Both the position numbers and the translations under genes were made by a program. A model generated the notes under the pieces. The model saw only the letters and a program-made list of their open reading frames with translations. It ran no database searches and was not told where the DNA came from. Of a stretch of DNA of 64,000 nucleotides, positions 1 through 8,201 are shown in pieces. Origin of the DNA: Moritella sp. 24 (lineage in GTDB: Bacteria; Pseudomonadota; Gammaproteobacteria; Enterobacterales; Moritellaceae); NCBI RefSeq assembly GCF_018219155.1, contig NZ_CP056123.1, positions 2,489,505-2,553,504 of the forward strand, written 5' to 3'. Each line of letters opens with the position of its first letter. Positions within the stretch are counted from its first letter, which is position 1.

Positions 1-1181
1 AAGAATTTTCACTTTTAGAGTCAATTATTGACCGCGTTAGTCTTAAAGGCTATAAACAGCCTACTCCGATCCAAAAAGAATGTATTCCAGCGCTTATTAA
101 TGGGCATGATCTTCTTGGTATAGCGCAAACAGGAACAGGAAAAACTGCCGCCTTTTCATTGCCTATTATCAATAATTTTGGGCGAAATAAAATAGATATC
201 AAGGCTAAGAGCACGCGTTCACTCATTCTCACGCCAACGAGAGAGCTTGCCTCGCAAATAATGCAAAACATTGATGACTACTCTGATGGTTTAGGTCTTA
301 AAACTAAGGTTGTTTATGGTGGTGTAGGAAGACAAGCTCAAGTTGACTCTATCGCGCTTGGACTTGATATTTTAGTGGCTACTCCGGGAAGATTATTGGA
401 TTTAATTAAAACGGGCGATGTAAATTTTCAGGCGTTAGAAGTCTTTGTGTTAGACGAAGCAGATACAATGCTTGATATGGGGTTCTTCAAAGATGTTCAA
501 CGCATCATATCTAAACTGCCAAAGAACCGACAAACACTACTGTTTTCAGCTACTATGCCAGCTGAAATAGAAATACTTGCAAAAGCTATACTAACGGATC
601 CAACAAAAGTTCAGATTAAGGCCGAAACGGTAACTATCGACTTGATTAACCAAAGTGTATACCACCTTGAAAAATCGAATAAAGTACCTTTGCTATTTGA
701 TATCCTGAAAGGATCTGATTATAAAAAAGTGCTCATCTTTTGTAAAACAAAGCCTGGTGCTGACATCATAGTTGAAGCGCTAGAAGAAGCATCAATCACA
801 GCCGCAAGCCTCCACAGTGGTAAATCACAAGCAGCTAGAGAAGAAGCCTTACAAAGTTTTAAAGATGCTGATTTAAGCGTATTAGTCGCAACTGATGTCG
901 CAGCGCGTGGCATTGATGTTGATAATATTACGTTAGTCATTAACTACAACCTACCTGAAGATCCAAGAAACTACATACACCGTATAGGACGAACAGCCCG
1001 TGCAGGGAAAAGTGGAATGGCCATTTCATTTGCTGTAGAAAACGATATAACGTTATTAAAGAGTATTGAAAAAAGCATTGGACAAGTCATTCCTGTTATT
1101 ACAGAACAGCCTTTCCATAAAGAGTTTGCAGAAGCGCCTAAAAAAGCCAAGAAAAAGGTTAAAAAAAGAAATAGAAGGTAA
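1..1181 (+). CDS. DEAD-box ATP-dependent RNA helicase, RhlE-like (5' end missing)
   Basis: ATP-dependent RNA helicase of the DEAD-box family, acting in RNA remodelling, ribosome assembly or mRNA decay. The reading frame is open from base 3, so the N-terminus lies outside the window. Visible motifs in order: Q motif (YKQPTPIQ), Walker A (AQTGTGKT), PTRELA, TPGR, the DEAD box (VLDEAD), SAT, the helicase C-terminal region with ATDVAARGID, and HRIGRTARAG. The C-terminus is a short lysine/arginine tail (KKAKKKVKKRNRR), as in several cold-associated RhlE-type helicases. The exact subfamily (RhlE, CsdA, SrmB) cannot be fixed without the start. A rho-independent terminator follows about 35 bases after the stop. 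Confidence 0.95.
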   Translation, partial: EFSLLESIIDRVSLKGYKQPTPIQKECIPALINGHDLLGIAQTGTGKTAAFSLPIINNFGRNKIDIKAKSTRSLILTPTRELASQIMQNIDDYSDGLGLKTKVVYGGVGRQAQVDSIALGLDILVATPGRLLDLIKTGDVNFQALEVFVLDEADTMLDMGFFKDVQRIISKLPKNRQTLLFSATMPAEIEILAKAILTDPTKVQIKAETVTIDLINQSVYHLEKSNKVPLLFDILKGSDYKKVLIFCKTKPGADIIVEALEEASITAASLHSGKSQAAREEALQSFKDADLSVLVATDVAARGIDVDNITLVINYNLPEDPRNYIHRIGRTARAGKSGMAISFAVENDITLLKSIEKSIGQVIPVITEQPFHKEFAEAPKKAKKKVKKRNRR

Positions 1182-1216
1182 GAATATCAAGTCTGAGTTG
1201 CGAGACTTAAAATATA

Positions 1217-1243
1217 AAAAACCGCTGTATCAACAGCGGTTTA
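1217..1243 (+). terminator. Rho-independent terminator after the helicase gene
   Basis: The arms AACCGCTGT and ACAGCGGTT pair perfectly around a 4-base loop and are followed by a short T stretch. The element sits about 40 bases downstream of the helicase stop. Confidence 0.7.
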
Positions 1244-1914
1244 CGATTCAGTTATTGTATGAACAAAACCTTACCAATTTAAGGCAACAAGATAAATGCA
1301 TGCCTATCATTTCGCTCTACCCACCAGCCCTCTCTATTAAGAATTACTGTCAGTGCGCTAGCGCATTTCGTTTGAGCACATTTTTATCGGACTAGATTTG
1401 CGGATAGACAACATGATGAATATTCAGCTGAATTTTATGTCACTAAGTTAACGTTTACTTAAGTGCAAGCCACTTATTTCTTATATATGTTAATAGAATC
1501 GCCCAAATAATTTTCATTTCCTAAAAAATATACGAAATGCGTATGTAAATCGCAATTCAAAGTGATAGTAAATCTAATGAATTAAATTCATCTACGTTGA
1601 ATGTTAAAAACTCATTATTATTTATTATTGCTAAATCAAGACTATTTCAATAGCTTCGAATTGTTAAATACATGTGACAAACGCCTATTTTAACTAGCTT
1701 TGGAATAAAAACACCAATTTATATGCAATTAAAGTGAATGATTATTTATTAAGCTGCTGGTGGAGTTACACACCGCCATACACATTAGAAAAACTAATGC
1801 TTGATGTTATTTTTTATCATTATTGCATGGTTATTTAATACGCTACTATGTTCACCAGATGAGCAAATACATCACGAGTTAAACATAAATTATTAAATAC
1901 AGATAGAGGCTAAA
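1244..1914. other. Gene-free AT-rich interval
   Basis: About 670 bases between the helicase terminator and the next small gene. The only longer open frame entering it is an out-of-frame extension from inside the helicase gene. I see no RNA gene or clear repeat. The promoter for the small gene at 1915 presumably lies in its last part, but no confident -35/-10 pair could be picked. Confidence 0.5.
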
Positions 1915-2106
1915 ATGGCACACGCAGCGCACATAAATATGATCCCACAAGATTTAGCTTTAGACAAAAAAGCTTATGCTGTTTCTATCAAAGGACTGAT
2001 TAAACACACTAAAGACATTTTCTTTAGTGAGAAGAAACAAACATCATTAGATATTCAATCAAGAGGTTTATCGCCGCATCTTCTACGTGATATCGGCATG
2101 ATGTAA
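1915..2106 (+). CDS. Small DUF1127-like (YjiS-type) protein
   Basis: Encodes 63 residues. The C-terminal segment LSPHLLRDIGMM resembles the signature of DUF1127 proteins (a short helix ending in a LRDIG motif), small basic proteins of proteobacteria, some of which act in RNA-linked phosphate or carbon regulation. The rest is lysine-rich and has no membrane segment. An AGAGGC ribosome-binding site lies just before the ATG, and a strong terminator starts about 20 bases after the stop, so it is a single-gene transcript. The family match is based on one short motif; the function here is unknown. Confidence 0.65.
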   Translation: MAHAAHINMIPQDLALDKKAYAVSIKGLIKHTKDIFFSEKKQTSLDIQSRGLSPHLLRDIGMM

Positions 2107-2124
2107 TAATTGACATTAATCTTT

Positions 2125-2153
2125 AAAACGCCAGCATTTGCTGGCGTTTTTTG
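2125..2153 (+). terminator. Strong rho-independent terminator
   Basis: Perfect 11-bp stem (AAAACGCCAGC with GCTGGCGTTTT) around a 4-base loop, running into a T-rich tail, right after the DUF1127-like gene. Confidence 0.9.
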
Positions 2154-2240
2154 TTTCTAATATTAATAAGTATTCACCGCCAGAGAGTAGATTTTTACCT
2201 ATTGTCGTATCGATAAAATAATTGACGAAGAATATGCTTA

Positions 2241-2639
2241 TTAAACTGACCATTCTCGGTTTTGAAGAACCACACGATACCCATCTATATCTTCAAATGT
2301 TTTACCAACAACATCCCAGTAATCATTATATGAAGGAACAACCTTAAATCCTGCATCAATCATCTGTTTGCAGCTTTCCCCCCATGCTTCTGCTTCTGTG
2401 AAATAAAATACAAGAAGATTATCCTGAGTTGGTGCCCTTCCTACACTTACTCCCTCATGGTGAGTAAATTCAAAATGATAGTTATGCTTTTCATGGCCAA
2501 TGATAGAACCATCAAAACCATTATGATCTTTAAAATCACCCAGCAACTTGAAACCTAAGCCAGTCACATACATATCTGTAATCGCTTCTAGATTATCCGT
2601 TGGCCTTGCGACTCTTAATATTGTGGATTTTGACATCAT
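2241..2639 (-). CDS. VOC (glyoxalase/bleomycin-resistance) family protein
   Basis: Encodes 132 residues forming a single vicinal-oxygen-chelate domain: an N-terminal half (RVARPTDNLEAITDMYVTGLGFKLLGDF) and a C-terminal half ending DIDGYRVVLQNREW, typical of the beta-alpha-beta-beta-beta repeat. Relatives include lyases, dioxygenases and antibiotic-binding proteins; substrate unknown. Two ATG codons start the frame; the second has the better distance to the GGAGG ribosome-binding site. The gene follows the attC-like element of the methyltransferase cassette (in the minus direction), so it may be the last member of the cassette array. I see no attC after its own stop. Confidence 0.8.
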   Translation of the reverse strand: MMSKSTILRVARPTDNLEAITDMYVTGLGFKLLGDFKDHNGFDGSIIGHEKHNYHFEFTHHEGVSVGRAPTQDNLLVFYFTEAEAWGESCKQMIDAGFKVVPSYNDYWDVVGKTFEDIDGYRVVLQNREWSV

Positions 2640-2672
2640 TTATCCTCCATGTAGCAGCTTTAGGTGTACTGG

Positions 2673-2803
2673 CATATAACGCCGCACTAAGCTGTGAGCA
2701 ACGCTACCACAGAACCTAACCATACCGCCGTAAACACGAAATCCAACGATGGAACGAAAAATGCCAAGCGTTGGGAATCACTCTTAAATGCTTTGTTATG
2801 TAC
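2673..2803 (-). repeat. attC-like recombination site A
   Basis: Read on the minus strand the element begins TACATAACAAAGCATTTAAG and ends CTTAGTGCGGCGTTATATG, matching the attC layout RYYYAAC ... GTTRRRY in its outer boxes. Inner AAGCGTT and AACGCT stretches can pair. The stop codon of the methyltransferase gene lies inside the first box, as is common in compact gene cassettes. Confidence 0.7.
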
Positions 2804-3392
2804 GTCTCACCGCAACCACAGAATAAGTATGCCAATGCTTCATTCTACCCAATGCAGTTTTAGCTTTTTCATCTCGTTCGTAGAACCTGACTATTTCAAA
2901 TTCAGAGAACAAATCCTTTATCTCAGATTCGGATAAAGGTGTAGTTGGACTTCGATAATGTTGAGCCCAACTGTCCTTAATACCCATAAAGTCACCAGCA
3001 AATACACCACCGACTTCAATTGACGATTTAATGCTGCTCCAAGTCGCTTCAAATTGACTTGGGTCAGCAAAGAACAAACTTGAGTTTGCGATAACCACAC
3101 CAGATTTTGGATAATCGAAAGATTCAAACGAAGACTCTGAAATTTCCACTAACGACTTTAGCCCAAATCTGTCTCGACAAATAGCAACAGAGTCTGGATT
3201 AATATCGAAGCCATGAACTCGAAAACCCTGTTGCTCTAGATACTGGATATCACTGCCTGTGCCACAGCCACAATCAGTGGCTACTTTTAGAGTTGATTCA
3301 TTGAGTCGAATTGCAAATTCAGTACGCTTTGAATGTGGGCGAGATAGTGCCTTTTCGTAGTACTGACGCCAGATTTCAGTATTTTCATCCAT
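2796..3392 (-). CDS. Class I SAM-dependent methyltransferase
   Basis: Encodes 198 residues. The S-adenosylmethionine-binding motif I is clear (VATDCGCGTGSDI, about residues 33-45), followed by an acidic residue ending strand 2 (VHGFDIN) and a post-I SSLFFADP segment. The protein is a soluble Rossmann-fold methyltransferase of the Methyltransf_11/25 type; the substrate is not evident. It sits in a compact cassette: attC-like B lies upstream and its stop codon is embedded in attC-like A. Function within the array is unknown. Confidence 0.85.
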   Translation of the reverse strand: MDENTEIWRQYYEKALSRPHSKRTEFAIRLNESTLKVATDCGCGTGSDIQYLEQQGFRVHGFDINPDSVAICRDRFGLKSLVEISESSFESFDYPKSGVVIANSSLFFADPSQFEATWSSIKSSIEVGGVFAGDFMGIKDSWAQHYRSPTTPLSESEIKDLFSEFEIVRFYERDEKAKTALGRMKHWHTYSVVAVRRT

Positions 3393-3412
3393 AAATTTCT
3401 ATTTCCGTAAAG

Positions 3413-3513
3413 TACATAACGCCCTAATAATGGGCAAAAAATTGTTGGTTTAAATGTTGAGAAACGAAAACAGCCAACTGTTTTTTGTTCTTATTAATTA
3501 GCTCGTTATAAAT
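3413..3513 (-). repeat. attC-like recombination site B
   Basis: On the plus strand it starts TACATAACGCCC and ends GCTCGTTATAAAT. The interior (TTGTTGG ... CCAACTG) closely resembles site C, so B and C are clearly homologous. It lies directly after the stop of the GFA-family gene. Confidence 0.75.
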
Positions 3514-3514
3514 T

Positions 3515-3891
3515 TTATACGCGATCTGCTGGATGATTAACACCATCATACGTAGGAATGTTTTCTAGCTCTAGAGAGTTAACACCTTCTAAGCAAGCGA
3601 CATTAAAACCATATTGATGTGGGTTTGAACGTCTTTGATGGTGAGTATAAATACCACATTTTGAGCAAAAGTAGTGTTTAGCCGTATGTGTATTGAATTG
3701 ATACAAGCTTAATGAGTCTTCACCTTTAATTATTTTTATTCCATTAAAGGTACTGAGGCAGCAATTGCACCACGTCTACGACACATTGAACAATCACAAC
3801 GACGAGGATCCATCAAACCATCAGGTAAAGACAATTCAAATTGCACAGCTCCGCAATGGCATGAAGCTTTGTGAATTGGTTGAATATCCAT
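3515..3891 (-). pseudogene. GFA-family (CENP-V/GFA zinc) protein gene, frameshifted
   Basis: GFA-domain proteins are small zinc proteins related to glutathione-dependent formaldehyde-activating enzyme. The first part, from the ATG at 3891, reads MDIQPIHKASCHCGAVQF ... CSMCRRRGAIAASVP and then hits a stop. The second part continues in another frame as FNGIKIIKGEDSLSLYQF ... CSKCGIYTHHQRR ... DGVNHPADR. Both parts are collinear with one GFA domain and carry its zinc cysteines (CHCG, CSMC, CSKC). The join is near 3741-3752 at a short A/T run; the span of 377 bases is one short of a codon multiple, so a single-base deletion explains it. It is either a recent pseudogene or a sequencing error. Confidence 0.8.
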
Positions 3892-3917
3892 GTTTTATAC
3901 TCCTGAATCCGAGAAAG

Positions 3918-4017
3918 GTATAACGCCCTTGTTAATGGGCAAAATATTGTTGGCTAAAATGTTGAGGAACGAAACACTACCAACTGTATTTTGTCCTGAT
4001 TAAACAGCTTGTTATAT
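3918..4017 (-). repeat. attC-like recombination site C
   Basis: Plus strand starts GTATAACGCCC and ends CAGCTTGTTATAT. It shares the same internal pattern as site B (ATTGTTGG, TGTTGAGGAACGAAA, CCAACTGTATTTTGT). The stop codon of the next gene begins two bases beyond it, the usual compact arrangement of cassettes. Confidence 0.8.
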
Positions 4018-4018
4018 G

Positions 4019-4726
4019 CTATGAATCACGAAAGCCTTTTTCAATAAGATTAATCACATCTGCAATAATAGAAGTGCCAATATTAAGTACTTTGGCATGA
4101 CCTTTATGGCTTTGATCTACATCGTAGCCATTGGTTTCCAAAAAATCCCTGATTTCTTCAAAGATCCCCTTACTTCTACCAATAGATAGGTGATGTTTTC
4201 CAGATTTTCGAGCATTAACATAATAAGTAAGCTCTTTATCTTCGCTGAAAAATGTTGGCCCAGAATTTCTAGAACTTGAACGTAATGGCTTATCTAGTAG
4301 GTCTGATACTTCGCCTAATAAGATATGATCTGACTTTTGTCTTGCTTCTGTTTCTTTCTTAATGACGTTCTTAGTATATGAGTCTTCACTTTCTTCAATT
4401 TGAATAGGTTTGGCGCCAATTAATGACATAATTGGTTGCATCCTCTCAACAAGAGTATCTTCTTTGTCCAAGAACCATTCTCCCTCCACTCTACTTTCTT
4501 CCATAAAAGAATGAAGTGCAGACTCAACTGCGCGGGCGTCGCTATGTTCCCAAGCTGCAACACATTGTGCTTTTATTGGTGATTTGGTGTTACTAATTTG
4601 CTGAAGTCGAGACGTTAATGTGGCTTTTCCTGAACCCGTAATACCCACTTTTTTATAAGGAATATCGACGTGACCACCGATATCAATATGTCTCATTATA
4701 TAAATAATAGAATGCATAAAACTCAA
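4019..4726 (-). CDS. T5orf172 / GIY-YIG-like domain protein in a cassette
   Basis: Encodes 235 residues. The first about 100 match the T5orf172/MUG113 branch of the GIY-YIG fold: an early IIYIMRHIDI strand, KKVGITG, LTSRLQQIS, an A-x-x-x-E-x-x-LH helix (AVESALHSFM) and RVEGEWF. The rest has a SIGRSKGIFEEIRDFL segment and an unclear C-terminal domain. GIY-YIG relatives cut DNA, but T5orf172 proteins are poorly characterised. The frame begins with TTG at 4726 (GGAG four bases upstream); an ATG at 4717 is the alternative. The gene lies between attC-like C and a degenerate attC. Phage-defence or mobile-element roles are plausible but not shown by the sequence. Confidence 0.7.
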   Translation of the reverse strand: MSFMHSIIYIMRHIDIGGHVDIPYKKVGITGSGKATLTSRLQQISNTKSPIKAQCVAAWEHSDARAVESALHSFMEESRVEGEWFLDKEDTLVERMQPIMSLIGAKPIQIEESEDSYTKNVIKKETEARQKSDHILLGEVSDLLDKPLRSSSRNSGPTFFSEDKELTYYVNARKSGKHHLSIGRSKGIFEEIRDFLETNGYDVDQSHKGHAKVLNIGTSIIADVINLIEKGFRDS

Positions 4727-4734
4727 ATTTCTCC

Positions 4735-4787
4735 GAAATCAACCAATAGCCAACTGTTGACGTTCCGTTTAAAGCGCTTGTTATGTG
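4735..4787 (-). repeat. Degenerate attC-like site D (one half only)
   Basis: Only the half CCAACTGTTGACGTTCC ... GCGCTTGTTATGT is recognisable, homologous to the right half of sites B and C. The other half (TAACGCCC side) is missing, suggesting a past deletion or imprecise recombination. It sits right after the stop of the coiled-coil protein gene. Confidence 0.55.
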
Positions 4788-4789
4788 CA

Positions 4790-5473
4790 TTAAAAACAAA
4801 GTGAATGACTGATTGTTTTTCTTATTCTTTGTAAATCAAATTCAACTTGTTTAAAGAGTAGCTCCATAGAGTCTTTAGTATCGATTACCAATTTGTTTCT
4901 AGCTGGAAACTGCGCATCGTGAACATTATGAAAATTTTGAACATCACTATGGGCTTGACCATGGGCTTTATATCCATCTTTTCCTAATTTTACCAATGAG
5001 TCCAAAGCTAAATCGTACCAAATGCTATATTTAGTAATTAACTCTTCACTGACATAAATTTTATTCAGTTCAATTATCCCCCTACACTTCATAAAGTAAG
5101 TAAACGATTCCTCAATTCCATCTTCTGTTTCTGAAAGTGGATGCTCATTTATGTATTTATAGTAAGAGTTTTTTAATTCTAATAACTCTCCATATACAGA
5201 AACTCTTTTATCAAAAATCATTTCGTAGGTAGACTTTGATACTTGATAATGATGCTCTTTATTTTGCATATTTTTTTGTAATTCAGCATCTAATCTATTT
5301 AATATTAACTTGTTTTCATCTTTTACTTTTTGTAACTCTAAATTCAATTCACTTTTTTCTTTTTCAATTATTCTCGAAGCTGAAACCTTTCCTAGCCAAG
5401 AAGATAAAGCGATAACTACAGCTCCACTACCACCTAAAATTGGCAGTAAATTATCAAGTATATATTGAGACAT
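4790..5473 (-). CDS. Membrane-anchored coiled-coil protein, function unknown
   Basis: Encodes 227 residues. Residues about 9-28 (LLPILGGSGAVVIALSSWLG) form one hydrophobic segment, followed by a long charged helix (about 35-80, KEKSELNLELQKVKDENK ...) predicted to be coiled coil. A soluble helical domain of about 140 residues completes it. I recognise no catalytic motif. The topology, a short N-terminal anchor plus coiled coil, occurs in several cassette-borne and phage-defence proteins, but this is only analogy. It lies between attC-like sites E and D, so it looks like one cassette. Confidence 0.65.
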   Translation of the reverse strand: MSQYILDNLLPILGGSGAVVIALSSWLGKVSASRIIEKEKSELNLELQKVKDENKLILNRLDAELQKNMQNKEHHYQVSKSTYEMIFDKRVSVYGELLELKNSYYKYINEHPLSETEDGIEESFTYFMKCRGIIELNKIYVSEELITKYSIWYDLALDSLVKLGKDGYKAHGQAHSDVQNFHNVHDAQFPARNKLVIDTKDSMELLFKQVEFDLQRIRKTISHSLCF

Positions 5474-5520
5474 TAATTTCCTTAATTATAGAGAAATAAA
5501 CTCTATGCAAAATGAATAGG

Positions 5521-5621
5521 CACATAACGCCGCATTAAGCGGACTAAAATAGTGGGTTGAAATGTGTAGCGAAGCGAAACGTAACCCACTGTTTTAGTTT
5601 CGTTTAAATGCCTTGTTATGC
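5521..5621 (-). repeat. attC-like recombination site E (best preserved)
   Basis: Read on the minus strand it starts GCATAACAAGGCATTTAAAC and ends CCGCTTAATGCGGCGTTATG. The outer boxes are GCATAAC and GTTATGTG. The inner arms ACTAAAATAGTGGGTT and AACCCACTGTTTTAGT pair at 15 of 16 positions around a 24-base loop. Length of 101 bases fits attC sites of chromosomal integrons. Confidence 0.85.
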
Positions 5622-5702
5622 AAAATATTAGATGCGCATAATTTGCAACTAGTATAATATTTGCTAAACCAATATTACAACATCCATTTATTAAGGAGTC
5701 AC

Positions 5703-6065
5703 ATGTCGAAACCAGGTATTGATAGAGCATCTCAGCAAGCACTTCAGCAATTTCTAAAAGCAGCAACACACAAGCAAGCCGCCAATGGAGATGCATTTAT
5801 TGACAACGTGCAAGTGCACTTTGAGGCTACAGGAGCAAATATCAGAGCAGTTACCGAATTGCATATTTGCCTAACTACCACAGAGTACGGAAAAATATCT
5901 TGCTATGAAGTTCAAGCTGAAAATCTCACATCAGATTATTGTCATGTGGATTTTGATGCAGGATGGAATAATACTACATACAAATTTAATAGTAATACCT
6001 TGGTAATAAGTGGTAGTTCACCTCGATTCAGCACGTACACTTGCACCCTAACTCTCTGGGATTAA
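5703..6065 (+). CDS. Orphan cassette protein, reversed relative to the array
   Basis: Encodes 120 residues from the ATG at 5703, chosen because AAGGAG stands four bases upstream; a longer frame from 5661 lacks a ribosome-binding site. I do not recognise the family. It has no signal peptide or membrane segment; the first 30 residues are helical and glutamine-rich (ASQQALQQFLKAATHKQAAN) and the rest looks beta-rich (LHICLTTTEYG, YTCTLTLWD). It is the only gene in the array on the plus strand, facing away from attC-like E. Reversed cassette genes are rarer and often carry their own promoters. Confidence 0.6.
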   Translation: MSKPGIDRASQQALQQFLKAATHKQAANGDAFIDNVQVHFEATGANIRAVTELHICLTTTEYGKISCYEVQAENLTSDYCHVDFDAGWNNTTYKFNSNTLVISGSSPRFSTYTCTLTLWD

Positions 6066-6102
6066 ATAAAAGCGTACTCATTAATACGTGGGTGCGCATT
6101 TA

Positions 6103-6140
6103 GCATAACAGTTTGTTATACGGAATTCCGTATAACGTGA
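6103..6140. repeat. Short perfect palindrome, possible attC remnant
   Basis: A 22-bp perfect palindrome (arms GTTATACGGAA and TTCCGTATAAC) at 6115-6136 is preceded by GCATAAC. GTTATAC and GTATAAC match the outer boxes of attC sites, so this may be the collapsed end of the cassette array. It could equally be an unrelated hairpin. Confidence 0.4.
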
Positions 6141-6527
6141 ATCCTATTTTAATTTAACAATATCAAATTTACCTTATATTACAAGTGGGTATATACAAAC
6201 ACCTGTAATCTATCAAATAAAATAAAAACGTAAACAAGAAATTTATTTACTTGGGTCCATGTAAATAGATGTATGAAAAAATAAATGGTTATATTTCATA
6301 TATATACTTTCTAATGACATTTGAAACAAAGACTTTTTGGCAGTATAAGTAATCAATATTTCGTGAAACAAGATAAAGCCAATTATACCTGTATATAAAG
6401 CAGGTTTACGATTGAACAACAAAATTTATCTATTAACAAAATATATGGTAAATTAATGTGAAGATATTGAGTATGAGCAACTGCCCCAACACAATTAGGG
6501 GCTGTTTCAAGTTAGCCACACTGGTAT
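6137..6527. other. Gene-free interval between cassette cluster and pfa cluster
   Basis: About 390 AT-rich bases with no supported gene. A minor inverted repeat (GCCCC ... GGGGC, 6484-6501) lies near its end. It forms the boundary between accessory and pfa DNA. Confidence 0.5.
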
Positions 6528-6557
6528 CAAAAAACAAAAAAGCGCCCTCAAGGCGCT
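6528..6557 (-). terminator. Rho-independent terminator of the pfa cluster
   Basis: On the minus strand AGCGCC and GGCGCT arms enclose a short loop and are followed by a run of T (A run at 6531-6540 on the plus strand). It lies 28 bases after the pfaD stop. Confidence 0.9.
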
Positions 6558-6584
6558 TTCATCAATAATTATTACCAACCAACA

Positions 6585-8201
6585 TTAATCACTAGTACGA
6601 TAACTTTCCAATTCAGTACTCATGCTTACACCTTGCAATTTCAACTGGTTTACACGTTGTAAATACGCGGCACCTTTTAGCATGTGCAAGGCAACATCAA
6701 CTGCGCCACGACGGGTGTAATCTTCAAGGTACGATCCTTTAACCCAGCTGTTAAATGCACCTAAACTTGGGCCAGCCCAAATCTGGTAATCCATTTCACG
6801 TCCCTTCTCGCCCGTGTTTGACCAGCGTGAAGACAGACCGAGATACCAACGGAAGATTAGCGCCATTTTACGCTTAGGACTACTTTGCGCACGCGCTAGC
6901 ATTTCTGGATCACGTTCGGTAAAGAATGCAATCGTGCCAGCCCAAATCTCATCAAGGTTTGAACGGAAGATCTGTTTTTCAATCTTCTCACGTTCTTCAG
7001 CTGGAATGTCTTCAATTGAGTCATACGCAACATACAGGTCATAGAGTTTCTTCGCACGCATAGCGAACATAGAACCACGTTTTAATACCTGTAGCTTCAC
7101 GCCCATTTCGAACATATCTGCCGCTGGTGCCATAGTCACATCGGCCATTTCAACGGTAGATAACAACTTACGGGTATATTCAGATGCGCCCGCTTCAACA
7201 CAAGCCTGATTAACAGAACCCAGAACGATATAAGCAGCGCCCATGTTAAATGCAGCGAGTGCTGCTTCAGGCGTTCCGACACCACCACCAGCACCAACAC
7301 GTAATGCTGGAGAGAAGTTATACTTCGCTTGCACTTCATCACGCAGGCCAATAATGGTTGGTAACAAGGTTAAAAATGGACGGTTGTCAGTATGACCACC
7401 AGAATCCGCTTCCGCAGTAATATCATCAGCCATTGGCACTAACAATGCTAATGCAGCTTGTTCAGCAGTGATCTTGCCTTGCGCTAATAACTTATCGAGT
7501 AACTTCTGCGGTGCAGGTTCCATGAAGCGACGACCAACTTCAGTACGCGATACCTTAGCAATAACCTTGTTACCTATGTTAACCGTACCGTCCGTATTTT
7601 TAGTTAGACCCGCAACACGATACCAAACAATGTGCTCAGTTAAACCAAGGTAAGCCGATGCCTCTACCGTTTTAACACCCAGTTTAAGAAAACGTTCAAC
7701 CGCACCACGCTCTAGTGCTTCTTCTGCTGGCGCATGAATAAGGTTAACCGCATAAGGACCATTTGGCAGTTCTGCTTGAATACGACGAATGGCATCTTCT
7801 ACCGCATCAGGCACTAAACCTGCCGCACCGAAAGAACATAACAGCCCCGCTTTACCTAACGCAACGACAAGCTCAACCGATGCAATACCGTTAGCCATTG
7901 CGCCACCATGGTAGGCATATTTAACCCCATGTTGTTTTTTATAGGCGTCATCACCCAAATCTTCAGGGGTCAACTTTTGAGCAAATGCTAATACATCAAC
8001 ATCGATATTATTGCTGATAGCACCCGCTACTGACGTATGGTTCGCTATACCCGTTACGCCCGCATTACTTGCCACATAAATTGGTTTTGCTAAGTCCATT
8101 AACGCAGCTTTAATTTCTGTATCTTGCGTATGTACTGATGCTGGATCTACTTTCCAAGCCCAATTGATCGTATTGTTATTGTTTAAACCTAAACTCGACA
8201 T
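6585..8201 (-). CDS. pfaD: PfaD, trans-acting enoyl reductase of PUFA synthase
   Basis: Encodes 538 residues, the usual size for PfaD. It is an FMN-dependent TIM-barrel protein related to nitronate monooxygenase/FabK that reduces the enoyl intermediates during polyunsaturated fatty acid synthesis, acting in trans on chains carried by PfaA. Flavin-site sequences include LVVALGKAGLLCSFGAAG, the glycine-rich GAGGGVGTPEAALAAF and IVLGSVNQACVEAG. The C-terminal part (WYLGLSSRWSNTGEKGREMDY, then GAFNSWVKGSYLED) is typical of PfaD and absent from plain nitronate monooxygenases. The ATG has AGGAAT upstream. It is the last gene of the cluster, 125 bases after pfaC, and is followed by a strong terminator. 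Confidence 0.97.
   Translation of the reverse strand: MSSLGLNNNNTINWAWKVDPASVHTQDTEIKAALMDLAKPIYVASNAGVTGIANHTSVAGAISNNIDVDVLAFAQKLTPEDLGDDAYKKQHGVKYAYHGGAMANGIASVELVVALGKAGLLCSFGAAGLVPDAVEDAIRRIQAELPNGPYAVNLIHAPAEEALERGAVERFLKLGVKTVEASAYLGLTEHIVWYRVAGLTKNTDGTVNIGNKVIAKVSRTEVGRRFMEPAPQKLLDKLLAQGKITAEQAALALLVPMADDITAEADSGGHTDNRPFLTLLPTIIGLRDEVQAKYNFSPALRVGAGGGVGTPEAALAAFNMGAAYIVLGSVNQACVEAGASEYTRKLLSTVEMADVTMAPAADMFEMGVKLQVLKRGSMFAMRAKKLYDLYVAYDSIEDIPAEEREKIEKQIFRSNLDEIWAGTIAFFTERDPEMLARAQSSPKRKMALIFRWYLGLSSRWSNTGEKGREMDYQIWAGPSLGAFNSWVKGSYLEDYTRRGAVDVALHMLKGAAYLQRVNQLKLQGVSMSTELESYRTSD

Noticed and set aside
1066-1395. 109-codon frame overlapping the helicase end
   Set aside because: Out of frame inside the helicase gene and running through its terminator.
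2693-2936. 80-codon plus-strand frame over the methyltransferase cassette
   Set aside because: Lies across attC-like A and antisense to the methyltransferase.
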